A stretch of 43,020 bases of DNA from CAZLKT01 sp964560205. GTDB taxonomy: Bacteria; Pseudomonadota; Alphaproteobacteria; Holosporales; Holosporaceae. Numbering within the stretch: the stretch's first letter is position 1; each line of letters begins with the position of its first letter. Below are positions 16,359 to 24,809 of the stretch, one piece after another. Location: contig CAZLKT010000006.1 of the NCBI GenBank assembly GCA_964560205.1, positions 1 through 43,020 on the forward strand. Reading direction: 5' to 3'. Under the pieces are notes generated by a model, which was given only the letters and a program-made list of their open reading frames with translations, was not told where the DNA came from and searched no databases. A program made the translations under genes and the position numbers.

Positions 16359-17971
16359 ATGGCTGTGCTCCCGTTAAGTTCTGCTCAGCATGGCACTTCT
16401 AGTTTTTCTATGATTTTATGGGCCCTCGGATGGCTCGTGGGTATGGTGGGGCTTTTTTTTCTTGTGCCCCTGGGTGTTTCCCTCTATCACGGAGAAAATT
16501 TTCATGGATTTTTATATGGATTCTTTATTGCCATGACCCTAGGAGGGGCAACGACATTTTTTTTCCGGCATACAAAAATTGGCACTCTTCGTTTGCGAGA
16601 TGGTTTTTTATTGACCATCTTTTCATGGCTTGCCATTTCTTTGTGTGCATGTTTACCTTTTTATTTTTCCCATGCGGGGGTCTCTTTTTGCGATGCGCTT
16701 TTTGAGGCTGTGTCTTCTCTTACCACCACAGGCATAAGTCTTTTCTCTCAAGACTATTATGTGGAGAAAGGGTTGTTTTTTTGGAGAGTTTTTTTGCAAT
16801 GGCTTGGGGGATTCGGTATTATTCTCATGGCTGTTACGCTTTTGCCCATTTTGAAAATTGGGGGTGCACATCTTGTCCTTAGCGAATTTTCTGATCGTAC
16901 GGAAAAATTTGTGCCTCGTACATCAGAAGTCGCTGCCTCCCTCATGGGGCTGTATATATTTTTGACTGTTGTCATTGTGTTTTTACTGTGGGCGGGGAAG
17001 ATGCCTTTTTTTGATGCCTTGTATTATAGTATGTCTGCATTATCCACGGGGGGGATTTCTCAGAAACTCGTGCCCATTTCCTCCATGGGATGGTACTGTA
17101 AAAGTGTTTTGATTATGGCCATGATGCTTGGAGGGTCCACCCTCGTGCTGCTGGTAGCTTTTGTGAAAGGGGAGGGTAAAAGATATTGGAGCGATGATCA
17201 AATACGATTTTATTATCGTATGTTGGTGGTGGCCAGTATTGTGGCCTTCTGCTTTTCATGGTCTCTCTACGATGATCCCATAATCACGAGCATTTTTATG
17301 ACGGTGTCGGCCCTTACCACCACAGGCTTTTCCGTGGGAGCTGTCCTGACCCCCTTTATGCACATTTTCTTTCTCATGTTAGGTTTCATTGGAGGATGCA
17401 GTGGTTCTACAGCGGGGGGCATCAAAGTGTTCCGTCTACAAATTCTTTATCGTGTAGCAAAAAACCAGCTTCTCACAAGTATCCAGCCGTACGGNNNNNN
17501 NNNNNNNNNNNNNNNNNNNNNNNNNNNNNNNNNNNNNNNNNNNNNNNNNNNNNNNNNNNNNNNNNNNNNNNNNNNNNNNNNNNNNNNNNNNNNNAAATTC
17601 TTTATCGTGTAGCAAAAAACCAGCTTCTCACAAGTATCCAGCCGTACGGACTTTTTGTGACAAGCTATAACAAAGTATCTGTGACGGAAAATGTGGTGAA
17701 CAGCCTCATCACCATCATCTTTTTTTATATAACGGGGTGGCTGCTCTTTGCCCTCGCCTATGGAGCCCTTGGATATTCTGTATCGGAAAGTTTTTTACTG
17801 AGCGGGGGGGTAATAACCAATTCTGGGCTTTTCTCTCACAGTGCACTCACAGATATGTCCCAGGAGCTTTGTGAAAAAACAAAGCTCCTCACCATGGTGG
17901 GAATGCTGTGTGGTCGTTTTGAGTTCTTAACGCTTTTTGGCGCACTCATGATTCCTTTTCAGAGGCCATAA
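16359..17971 (+). CDS. trkH: Potassium uptake protein TrkH, interrupted by an assembly gap
   Basis: Channel-forming subunit of the Trk potassium importer. Three P-loop filter motifs are visible before the gap (SSLTTTGIS, SALSTGGIS, SALTTTGFS) with GGCSGSTAGGIK after the third. The fourth (GVITNSGLFS) lies after the gap. A run of 100 Ns (17495-17594) splits the gene. The 55 bases before the gap repeat exactly after it, both coding for ILYRVAKNQLLTSIQPY. Collapsing this overlap removes the gap and restores one frame of 485 residues, the normal TrkH length. Literal translation across the Ns falls out of frame, so any split annotation is an artefact. A TrkA regulator is not in the window. Confidence 0.92.
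17440..17649. other. Scaffold gap of 100 N with 55-bp identical flanks (assembly artefact)
   Basis: 17440-17494 and 17595-17649 are the same 55 bases, separated by exactly 100 Ns. The coding frame is restored when the two copies are merged. A round 100-N spacer is a conventional placeholder for unknown gap size, and 55 is a common assembler k-mer length. The simplest reading is two contigs that overlap but were not joined. Confidence 0.93.
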
Positions 17972-18036
17972 CCCTCCTAATCATGGTGAGGGAAACAAAG
18001 GCTCTGGTCATGGTTGAAAATCTTCTCGCGTATAGA

Positions 18037-18654
18037 TCACCAGAATACCTCATGCTGATTATCTTGGGGGTTTCTCTTTCTGTCGATATTTCTATATTGA
18101 GGTGATACATTGTTTCTTTGTTGGGGTTCTCCTCCGTCTATCGCACTTTCCACGTTTGGATGTCCTTCTTGTATCCCCCATGGTCTTTCTCCTATTTCCC
18201 ATGAATTTAATAGCTCATCTTGTGGGCTCCTTAATTGTTCCCTCATTACTTCTTCATTTTTTTGTTCTTGCTGTTTTATTTCTTCTTCACTTGGGGGCCA
18301 GATGTGTCTTCCTTCTATAACATTTTCCATTTCGGGCTGTTCGTGTATTTGTATTTGTCTTATCCCTGGATGTGCTCCTTGTATTCTATTTTTCATGTCT
18401 GGTTTTTCGTGTATCCTAAATGGTATTTCTATTTTTTGCCATGCACCTAATGGCTCCTTTTTTGAACTCTTTAATTGTTGCATCATTTTTTTTTTATTTT
18501 TGTTTTCTTGTCGTTTAATTTCTTCTTTAGTTGGATATTCGAAGCCATTTATCCATGCTGATATCCCTTGTCCAAATCTATGGCCCCTGCATGCGTATGC
18601 ATTGTTATCTGTTAGGATAATTATGGCAAGAAGACATAAATATTTTTTATTCAT
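18037..18654 (-). CDS. Small secreted protein A of a tandem paralogous pair (CRGxxxxxxxAWINGF family)
   Basis: No recognised family. The ATG at 18654 follows AAAGGGAGAAAAA and begins a signal peptide MNKKYLCLLAIIILTDNNAYA, with cleavage expected before CRGHRFGQG. A Cys directly after the cleavage site could also mean a non-canonical lipobox (AYAC). The mature protein is hydrophilic, rich in Gln, Glu, Lys and Pro, and contains repeat-like units: RIHEKPDMKNRIQGAHPGIR resembles QIHEQPEMENVIEGRH, and EEIKRQENKNKKKMMQQLKS resembles EEIKQQEQKNEEVMREQLRS. It therefore seems built from a duplicated ~70-residue module. The next gene (19054-19737) shares its leader, signal peptide and CRG...AWING start. 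An exported, possibly host-directed role is inference. Confidence 0.75.
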   Translation of the reverse strand: MNKKYLCLLAIIILTDNNAYACRGHRFGQGISAWINGFEYPTKEEIKRQENKNKKKMMQQLKSSKKEPLGAWQKIEIPFRIHEKPDMKNRIQGAHPGIRQIQIHEQPEMENVIEGRHIWPPSEEEIKQQEQKNEEVMREQLRSPQDELLNSWEIGERPWGIQEGHPNVESAIDGGEPQQRNNVSPQYRNIDRKRNPQDNQHEVFW

Positions 18655-18966
18655 TTTTTCTCCCTTTTTATTTACATTAAACATTATTAATCAAAAAATA
18701 CAAAAACACAATATATTTTGTTGTATTTTAAATTTTTTTAATAATAAATGCATTTTAATAAAACTGCTATATTTCAAAAAGATATTTTTTAAATATTTTT
18801 TATTGTATAAAAAACATAATTTATATGCAGGGTGTGACAAAAAGACAAGGATCTTATGATGATGTGGTATGACCAACGTTTTGCTTTCGTGATACAGCTT
18901 GTTGTTTTTGCAATAGATGGTTTGTCTTGTCTCATCTTTTTGAAAGAGTTTTGCCCCCCCCCCTTC
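18655..18966. repeat. Duplicated AT-rich leader block, copy A
   Basis: The ~310 bases upstream of the 18037-18654 gene align with the ~310 bases upstream of its paralogue (19738-20050). The best-preserved core, read on the minus strand, runs from TTGTCACA through ATATAAAT and ATGTTTTTTATACAATAA (about 18838-18795). No RNA gene was recognised. A weak minus-strand open frame (18984-18691) has a counterpart in copy B, and the two encode similar peptides (for example FLYNKKYLK), but this may just reflect DNA similarity. From 18967 to 19053 I see nothing. Confidence 0.75.
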
Positions 18967-19053
18967 CTCATGAAAGGAAGGCAAAGGTAGGCAAAATAAA
19001 AAGCTTTTGTCTTTCTTGTTGATCTTTTGTATGGTAGGTATTTTTTTTACTAT

Positions 19054-19737
19054 TCAATCGCTTTTATACTCAAACTTTTTGTATTGTGCGTAACTAATGC
19101 TAGGGGTATCTTGTCTTTTATCGTCCATACTATACCTGTATTCATATAATATTTCTGATGAATTATCTATAACAGATCTCTGAGAAGGTGTGTCGGATAT
19201 ATTGTCTTCTTGAATTTTTGTTTTATTGCTTATAGTACTAAGACTCCATTTCCTTTCTGTGGAATTTGATTGATTTTCATTGTCGCCTGGTAAGAAGTTG
19301 AAGTCGTTGTTTTCTTCTGTTTCATTTGTAATGCGAGGTGATTTTTCTTTTGAGAGTTCTCGTATGAGAAAAGGTGCATCATCCTTTTCGTGAAAAAGGA
19401 TGCGAAATTCTTTTTTTATACGTTTGTCATGTTCTATTTTCCTGTTTTTTTTCTCCGCTTCTTTTTCTAACAACATGTTTTCTTTTCTTTTTTTCTTTTC
19501 TGCTTCCTTTTCTGCTTCCTTTTCTGCTTCCTTTTCTGCTTTCTTTTCTGCTTCCTTTTCTGCTTCCATTGCTTCATTTATTTCCTCTTCAGTGAGAGGT
19601 TCGATTCCAGTAATCCATCCATTAATCCATGCAGTTGTCCTTGATATGAGGTCTCCAGGTCCGCGGCCCCTGCATGCGTATGTATTGTTACCTGCCACGA
19701 TAATGATGGCAAGAATACTGAAATATTTTTTGTTCAT
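19054..19737 (-). CDS. Small secreted protein B of the tandem paralogous pair, with EAEK repeats
   Basis: A paralogue of the preceding gene. The ATG at 19737 follows TGGAGAAAAAA. The signal peptide MNKKYFSILAIIIVAGNNTYA leads to CRGRGPGDLI, then AWINGWITGIEPLTEEEI, matching AWINGFEYPTKEEI of protein A. After this the sequences diverge: B has a strongly charged helical stretch of EAEK repeats (about residues 60-85, encoded by a 12-bp DNA tandem repeat), a Lys/Glu-rich coiled-coil-like region and a polar C terminus ending KKFEYKSD. The family is not recognised. The shared export signal with divergent bodies looks like a diversifying secreted family. Confidence 0.75.
   Translation of the reverse strand: MNKKYFSILAIIIVAGNNTYACRGRGPGDLISRTTAWINGWITGIEPLTEEEINEAMEAEKEAEKKAEKEAEKEAEKEAEKKKRKENMLLEKEAEKKNRKIEHDKRIKKEFRILFHEKDDAPFLIRELSKEKSPRITNETEENNDFNFLPGDNENQSNSTERKWSLSTISNKTKIQEDNISDTPSQRSVIDNSSEILYEYRYSMDDKRQDTPSISYAQYKKFEYKSD
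19501..19567. repeat. 12-bp tandem repeat (minus strand encodes EAEK units)
   Basis: Five full 12-base units TGCTTCCTTTTC (the fourth with one change, TGCTTTCTTTTC) plus a partial sixth. The unit length is a multiple of three, so a gain or loss of units keeps the gene in frame. Confidence 0.9.
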
Positions 19738-20050
19738 TTTTTTCTCCATTTTTATTTGTATTAGATATTATTAAAAAAAATACAAAGACACAAGATGTTT
19801 TTTGTATTTTATATTATTTTAATTATAGTTTGATTTGAATAAAATGCCAATATTTTAAAAAGATATTTTTTTAAATATTTTTTATTGTATAAAAAACATG
19901 ATTTATATGAAATATGTGACAAAAAGACATGGATATTATGCTGGTGTGGTGTGATACACATTTTTTTGTGATACTTCTTGTTGTTTTTGTGGTAAATGAT
20001 TTGTGCTATCTCATCCTTTTTTGAAAGATTTTTGCCCTCCCCTCCCATGG
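19738..20050. repeat. Duplicated AT-rich leader block, copy B
   Basis: This is the counterpart of 18655-18966. The conserved core, read on the minus strand, is TTGTCACA, then ATATAAATCATG and TTTTTTATACAATAAAAAAT (about 19922-19877), followed by ATATTTAAAAAAATATC. No RNA gene or clear terminator was recognised, and 20051-20160 shows nothing further. Confidence 0.75.
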
Positions 20051-20160
20051 ATTTTTAGGATGCTCGTGTATGTTTTCCCTTCGGGAGCGGCTTATGGAGA
20101 GAATGATGTCATCGGGTGTATGTGGAGAAGGTATTCCACTGTATGGAAGGTTTTTTGAGA

Positions 20161-21600
20161 CTATTGTATGCGCACCACAGAGGGCTCTTGATGGGGAAGA
20201 TTTTCAGAGATAAAACAGAAAAGCTCTTTGGACACCTCTTCTACTGTTTTAGAGCATAGGCCATCAATCACAAGGCGAAGAAAGGGTTCCGTTCCAGATG
20301 GACGAAGAATCACCCGCCCTCCACCACGTCTTTTTAACTTTTTTTCTGCATGAGCAACAAAGCATGTTATAGAATCCTGTTGAAGCCATAGTAGGAGGTG
20401 GTCCATATCTTGCACTGCAATGTTATGTGATTGTGTGGGCCATTGTGGAAAGAGAGGAAAGAGAGAGGAGTTTCCAGGATGGATTTTTTTATGGGTGAGC
20501 CAGTACCGTGCAACGGCAAGGCCTACTGCACAACCATCCCCAGAAAAAAGAAAGTTCTTTTGAATGATGTGTCCGCAGGGTTCTCCCCCAAGAGACCAGC
20601 CTCTTTTTTCCAATTCTTCCACAATGCAACGGTCTCCCACACCCACTCGTACGAAAGGCACACGAAGGGATTGGAGAAAATGATCAAGGCCAGGATTAGA
20701 TAAAATAGTCCCCACTACGCCTTCTTTTTCTGAAAGTTGTTGGGCATGACGGCGAGCCAGCACAAGACATGCTAAAATTTGATCGCCATCTACAATATTG
20801 CCATGGGCATCCACCATAATAATGCGATCTCCATCTCCATCCACTGCAATACCTAGTTCCGCCTGAGATTCTAGAACCTTTTCTTGAAGCTGTCGAGGAT
20901 AAACGGAGCCAACGCTTTCATTAATATTTTTTCCAGTGGGGTCAAGGCCAATTGTGCCCACCACGCGAGCCCCAGCTTGTTTCCATACCCGCTCTAAAAA
21001 ATGACAGCATGCTCCATTGGCTCCATCCAATACCACAGGCATTTCCTCCAGATCTCCCCCCATGGAAACAAGAAAATTTTCGTATTGTGATGCAATATCT
21101 GAGGATGCTTGAGATGGTTCTGGTTGAGAGGATGGAGTCATGAAAAAAGGAGCGTCCAGTGCTTCCGTTGTCATCAGCTCATGGAAAAGAGAGAAAATTT
21201 TGTACTCTTCCGCAGGAGATAATTTTTTGCCTTCTGTATCCATAATTTTCAGCCCATTATATGGATATGGGTTGTGGGAAGCAGAGATCATAATCCCAAA
21301 GCATGGGGTGGAATTTTTTAAAAGAAAAGAGATGCCTGGGGTGGAAATAACACCCAGGAAATGTGGGATGATTCCTTCATTTTGTAATCCATGACACAAA
21401 GCATTCTCCAAAAACGTTCCGGATTCCCTTGTGTCTCTTCCCACAAAAATAGTGGGCGGCAAGGGAGAGTCTCTGTGGTGGGCCATTATATAACGTCCTA
21501 AGCTTTTTCCTAGAAAAAAAAAGTCCTGCTGGCGGAGGGGGAATTTTCCGTATATCCCTCGAATACCATCTGTTCCAAAAAAAAGATGTGTGTGTGTCAT
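20161..21600 (-). CDS. glmM: Phosphoglucosamine mutase
   Basis: Interconverts glucosamine-6-phosphate and glucosamine-1-phosphate on the way to UDP-GlcNAc for peptidoglycan and LPS. All four mutase motifs are present: FGTDGIRG at the N terminus, the phosphoserine loop ISASHNP (Ser108), metal-binding DGDGDR, sugar-binding GEPCGH, and the phosphate-binding RPSGTEP near the end. At 479 residues it is about 30 longer than usual, with an insertion around FFMTPSSQPEPSQASS. The ATG overlaps the stop of the methyltransferase gene by ATGA, so it is translated as part of the rodA operon. Confidence 0.96.
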   Translation of the reverse strand: MTHTHLFFGTDGIRGIYGKFPLRQQDFFFLGKSLGRYIMAHHRDSPLPPTIFVGRDTRESGTFLENALCHGLQNEGIIPHFLGVISTPGISFLLKNSTPCFGIMISASHNPYPYNGLKIMDTEGKKLSPAEEYKIFSLFHELMTTEALDAPFFMTPSSQPEPSQASSDIASQYENFLVSMGGDLEEMPVVLDGANGACCHFLERVWKQAGARVVGTIGLDPTGKNINESVGSVYPRQLQEKVLESQAELGIAVDGDGDRIIMVDAHGNIVDGDQILACLVLARRHAQQLSEKEGVVGTILSNPGLDHFLQSLRVPFVRVGVGDRCIVEELEKRGWSLGGEPCGHIIQKNFLFSGDGCAVGLAVARYWLTHKKIHPGNSSLFPLFPQWPTQSHNIAVQDMDHLLLWLQQDSITCFVAHAEKKLKRRGGGRVILRPSGTEPFLRLVIDGLCSKTVEEVSKELFCFISENLPHQEPSVVRIQ

Positions 21601-22220
21601 GCGGCTTTTCTATTGTAGGCCCATACTGTTGCAGGAGGAAAATTTCGAAAAACAAAAGCCACGCGGCGCTTGTTCAGGTGAAATGTGGATGAGGATATGC
21701 TGGAAAACAGGTTATACGTCATTTGCAAAAATGTGCCAGAAGGCTTGAGAATGCTTAAACACTGAGAAATGATTTGTTCGCCAATGGCTTTGGGAAGACT
21801 GATCATGGGGATGGCGGACACAATGACATTAATCTTTCCATGATATTCTTGGGGCAAAAGGGAGGAGAGATGACATGCATCCCCTACAATGACCTGTACC
21901 ATGGGAAATTTTTCTTGTACATAGCGGCCGAGCTGTGGATCAATCTCAATGCAAATAAGACGCTGAGGGGGAACCCCTGCATCGAGAAGAGCCTCTGTAA
22001 AGCGCCCGGTGCCGGCTCCAATTTCTATGATGAAATCTTCTTCGCAGGTAAGTGCGAGGGCTTCCTTTGCCATGGCATGGGAAAGGGCTTTGGAACTCGG
22101 GAATACCGCTCCGAGTCGAAGAGGGTTTGCAAGCCATCGACGAAAGAAGATGGCCCATTCGCTTTTACACATTTTTCGGTAATCCCCTTTTTTGTGTGGG
22201 CCTTTTTTCAGCGACGGCAT
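21597..22220 (-). CDS. SAM-dependent methyltransferase, phospholipid N-methyltransferase (PmtA)-like
   Basis: A class I methyltransferase with SAM motif I IIEIGAGTGRFTEAL and acidic motif II CIEID. The N-terminal FFRRWLANPLRLGAVFPSS and the C-terminal VAFVFRNFPPATVWAYNR match the PmtA-type group that methylates phosphatidylethanolamine toward phosphatidylcholine. RsmA-like rRNA methylases are more distant. The substrate is inferred from similarity. The ATG at 22220 has an ideal GGAGG six bases upstream. The frame is open further 5', but that would run into the preceding gene. With pssA and mlaA, this is a third phospholipid gene in the window. Confidence 0.78.
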   Translation of the reverse strand: MPSLKKGPHKKGDYRKMCKSEWAIFFRRWLANPLRLGAVFPSSKALSHAMAKEALALTCEEDFIIEIGAGTGRFTEALLDAGVPPQRLICIEIDPQLGRYVQEKFPMVQVIVGDACHLSSLLPQEYHGKINVIVSAIPMISLPKAIGEQIISQCLSILKPSGTFLQMTYNLFSSISSSTFHLNKRRVAFVFRNFPPATVWAYNRKAA

Positions 22221-22299
22221 ATATCCTCCACATAAAATTTTTAAGAGAGATTGTATAGAAAAAAAACCCATAAGGCAATTTTCTTTTGAGAGCAGCTTT

Positions 22300-22725
22300 T
22301 TAGTCTGATGTAGGATCAACGAGTTTCCCCTGTGCAAGCTCCTCATTCATTTGATGACGTACCTCTGGGTCACGAAAAACAATGTATGATGCAGTGAGGG
22401 CCATGAGGCAGGCGTTGCATAAGATGTTGATTTCTTTGAGACGTTTTTTGATACTTTCGGCTTCCTCTGGAATAACATGAATCAAGCATGCTTCTAAAGA
22501 TATCTTTGCAACACAGAGATAATATGCCCTTTCCCATATGGAGCCAATGGCAGGATCGGTATTCATGGGCATAATAGCCCCTAAAAGATCAGCACAGGTC
22601 AACGGATGTGCCAGGGCCGGCATGGTTGTGGGGTCACGTCCCGATTCAAAGATGCCTGCTTTACATGCTTTCTCACAGGAGACCATTATCACAAGTCCGG
22701 TGAATGCCTTATGAAAAAAATTCAT
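22300..22725 (-). CDS. Orphan secreted protein, LTCxDLLG family member 1
   Basis: No recognised family. The 141 residues begin with a short signal-like segment (MNFFHKAFTGLVIMVSCEKA), then PLTCADLLGAIMP, a Cys-containing helical region (ERAYYLCVAKISLEACL) and a hydrophobic helix NACLMALTASYIVFRD leading to RHQMNEELAQG. It is clearly related to the C-terminal half of the protein at 24024-24740: LTCxDLLG, YxxC, and SxIxFR...NEL line up in the same order. The gene lies inside the rodA operon, 30 bases after rodA, with AAGAGAT before its ATG. Location between rodA and glmM hints at an envelope role, but no function can be assigned. Confidence 0.7.
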   Translation of the reverse strand: MNFFHKAFTGLVIMVSCEKACKAGIFESGRDPTTMPALAHPLTCADLLGAIMPMNTDPAIGSIWERAYYLCVAKISLEACLIHVIPEEAESIKKRLKEINILCNACLMALTASYIVFRDPEVRHQMNEELAQGKLVDPTSD

Positions 22726-22755
22726 GAAATATCTCTTAAAATCAATATGATACCG

Positions 22756-23919
22756 TCATTGTATCATGGAAATTCTCTTAGTCCCAGGGGTTTTTCTGAG
22801 AAGCACACTGATGGGGAGAGGGCCGTATCGAACATCCGTGGCTAAGGAACAGACAATGCCGTAAGCCATCATAAATGTCCAGAGAGAGGAGCCCCCATAC
22901 GATAAAAATGGTAAAGGAATGCCCACCACAGGGAAAAGCCCCATGACCATGGCAATGTTAAGGAACACATGAAAGAAAAGCAGAAGATTCACGCCTAGAA
23001 CGACAAGTTGCCCAAAAAGATGCTGTACACGAAAGAAAATTCTGTATCCCATCCACAACAAAAGACCATAGAGAAAAAGTAAAAGAATGCCTCCCACGAG
23101 TCCCCATTCCTCCGAGAACGTGGTAAAAATAAAGTCAGTGTGATGTTCTGGAAGGAAAAGCAGACGGCTTTGTGTTCCCTGTGTGAACCCCTTTCCCCAA
23201 AGTTCTCCTGACCCCATGCTGATTTTTGATTGAAAGACATGATATCCCGCACCAAGGATGTCGGAATCAGGGGAGAAGAAAGTTATGATTCTTTTTTGCT
23301 GATATGGTCGTAATAATGACCAGAAAAAAGGTACAAAAGGTATGCCAATGCTGACAACACTTGCAAAGAACCATGCTGAAAGTCCCACACTCCACAATAT
23401 GGTCACAAGCAGGAGAAAAAGGATTAATGCCGTGCCCAAATCTGGTTGAGCAAAAATAAGAACTAAAGCAGGGAGCGCTAAAAAACATGCTCCCCCATAT
23501 TGTCGCCACGTGGAGGGATTTTTATGAAAAAATCGTGCTAAAGCAAAGAGGAAGAAGAGTTTGATCATTTCAGAGGGCTGTCCTATATGAAAAGATCCTA
23601 TTTGGAGCCATCGTTGAGCGCCCATATGGGTTTGCCCCAGGAAAGCGACGACCACAAGGAGTACAATGCCACATAAATAGAGAAAATAGGCGCTTTTTTC
23701 ATAGAGGGAGCTGGGGAGAAGGGCTGCTATGAAAAATCCCACATATCCCACAAGATATCGAAACACTTGTGGCTTGGCCCATTGCCACGATGCATTGCCC
23801 GCAGAATAGAGTGTTATCACACAAATACTATTCATGCAGAACAGTATTGCGAGAATGCTCCACGGAAACGTGGAAAATTTTTGTCGTATGTGAAAAAAGA
23901 ACTTACCCCGCTCAATCAT
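22756..23919 (-). CDS. rodA: Rod-shape-determining peptidoglycan polymerase RodA
   Basis: A SEDS-family glycosyltransferase that polymerises lipid II for cell elongation with PBP2 and MreBCD. About ten hydrophobic helices are visible. The loop LPEHHTDFIFTTFSEEWG carries the catalytic Asp of SEDS enzymes, and the C-terminal GIPLPFLSYGGSS is the family signature. GQTHMGAQRWLQIG and QPDLGTALIL also match RodA. The ATG at 23919 starts MIERGKFFF, and a GTG at 23943 is the alternative. It is the first gene of rodA-orphan-pmtA-like-glmM and divergent from the second orphan gene. mrdA (PBP2), usually next to rodA, is not in the window. Confidence 0.95.
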   Translation of the reverse strand: MIERGKFFFHIRQKFSTFPWSILAILFCMNSICVITLYSAGNASWQWAKPQVFRYLVGYVGFFIAALLPSSLYEKSAYFLYLCGIVLLVVVAFLGQTHMGAQRWLQIGSFHIGQPSEMIKLFFLFALARFFHKNPSTWRQYGGACFLALPALVLIFAQPDLGTALILFLLLVTILWSVGLSAWFFASVVSIGIPFVPFFWSLLRPYQQKRIITFFSPDSDILGAGYHVFQSKISMGSGELWGKGFTQGTQSRLLFLPEHHTDFIFTTFSEEWGLVGGILLLFLYGLLLWMGYRIFFRVQHLFGQLVVLGVNLLLFFHVFLNIAMVMGLFPVVGIPLPFLSYGGSSLWTFMMAYGIVCSLATDVRYGPLPISVLLRKTPGTKRISMIQ

Positions 23920-24023
23920 AAACAGAAAAAACAGTCCATCCACTTCTTAGAAGTCCTATATGCCATGAAATGTAAAAAAATGCCATGACTTTTCTCTTTT
24001 GTGTGAAAAAAAATAGTGCTACC

Positions 24024-24740
24024 ATGAGGCAAAGCGTTTCTCTCCCTATCACATTGAAAAAAAACATATTCTTTCTTTCTCTTCTCATGGTTTTTATGGG
24101 TGGCGTTGTGGTCCATGGGGAGGAGGCCCCCAAACAGCACAAAGAGGAACACCAACAGAGAAAACCCCATGATGAGGACGAAAAATTCAATACTCCTTTG
24201 AAAAAGGATAACAGTGATTATGTAAAAATTGTTTCTGTAAAAGAGTTTGGGAAGAGTAACACTGGTACATTGTCCGGAAAACTTTTTCCATCTCTTTCTC
24301 CTCAAAAAGAGTCTATGGAGGATATCTTACGAAAAAGAAAAGCGAAAGATCGTGTGGACTTGGAGAGAGCTGCTCGGAGAGGTGGACGAGTTATCAAAAA
24401 GCAGGAGAGGAGTCAGCGCCTTACATGCAAAGATCTTTTGGGGGGATACCTTGCTCTTCCAGAGGATGCAGATGTGAATTCGGTGTGTCATGAATGTTAC
24501 ACGTATTGTCTTATGGAAATGGTGCTGCTTCAGGTGCTCCATGATAACAGCACACATGTCTTGGAAACAAAAATCTCAAAAGCTACTGAGAAACAGCTTG
24601 AGGAAAGTCTTGTGGTGATTCAGGCGCTGATTCCTGCATTGCTGTCCTCCTGTGTTGCAGCTTTTATTGCGTTCCGATATGAGGCAACAGGTATGCGTCA
24701 GCGTATTAATGAGCTTCAAAGGACAGTACAAAACTCCTGA
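24024..24740 (+). CDS. Orphan secreted protein, LTCxDLLG family member 2
   Basis: No recognised family. A signal peptide (MRQSVSLPITLKKNIFFLSL through VVVHG) precedes a Lys/Glu/His-rich low-complexity stretch (EEAPKQHKEEHQQRKPHDED) and a charged RKRKAKDRVDLERAARRGGR segment. The C-terminal ~105 residues (RLTCKDLLGG onward) are homologous to the minus-strand gene at 22300-22725, with extra Cys residues (VCHECYTYC) and the same closing pattern AFIAFR...RINEL. The start is uncertain: the frame is open from 23985, but 24024 puts the signal peptide at the N terminus. The two family members flank rodA on opposite strands, consistent with local duplication and inversion followed by divergence. Confidence 0.7.
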   Translation: MRQSVSLPITLKKNIFFLSLLMVFMGGVVVHGEEAPKQHKEEHQQRKPHDEDEKFNTPLKKDNSDYVKIVSVKEFGKSNTGTLSGKLFPSLSPQKESMEDILRKRKAKDRVDLERAARRGGRVIKKQERSQRLTCKDLLGGYLALPEDADVNSVCHECYTYCLMEMVLLQVLHDNSTHVLETKISKATEKQLEESLVVIQALIPALLSSCVAAFIAFRYEATGMRQRINELQRTVQNS

Positions 24741-24809
24741 AGATTTTTCTTTTCCTTTTTCTTTTTCATGATAGAATCGTGGATAAAAAATGTAGGCTGA
24801 AAGAAGGTG

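Noticed and set aside
16359..17971. trkH as a pseudogene or two separate genes
   Set aside because: The break coincides with a 100-N gap flanked by identical 55-base contig ends, and collapsing these restores a full-length frame.
19588..19608. GGTTCGATTCCAG resembling a tRNA T loop
   Set aside because: It lies inside the coding region of secreted protein B, with no acceptor or anticodon stem around it.
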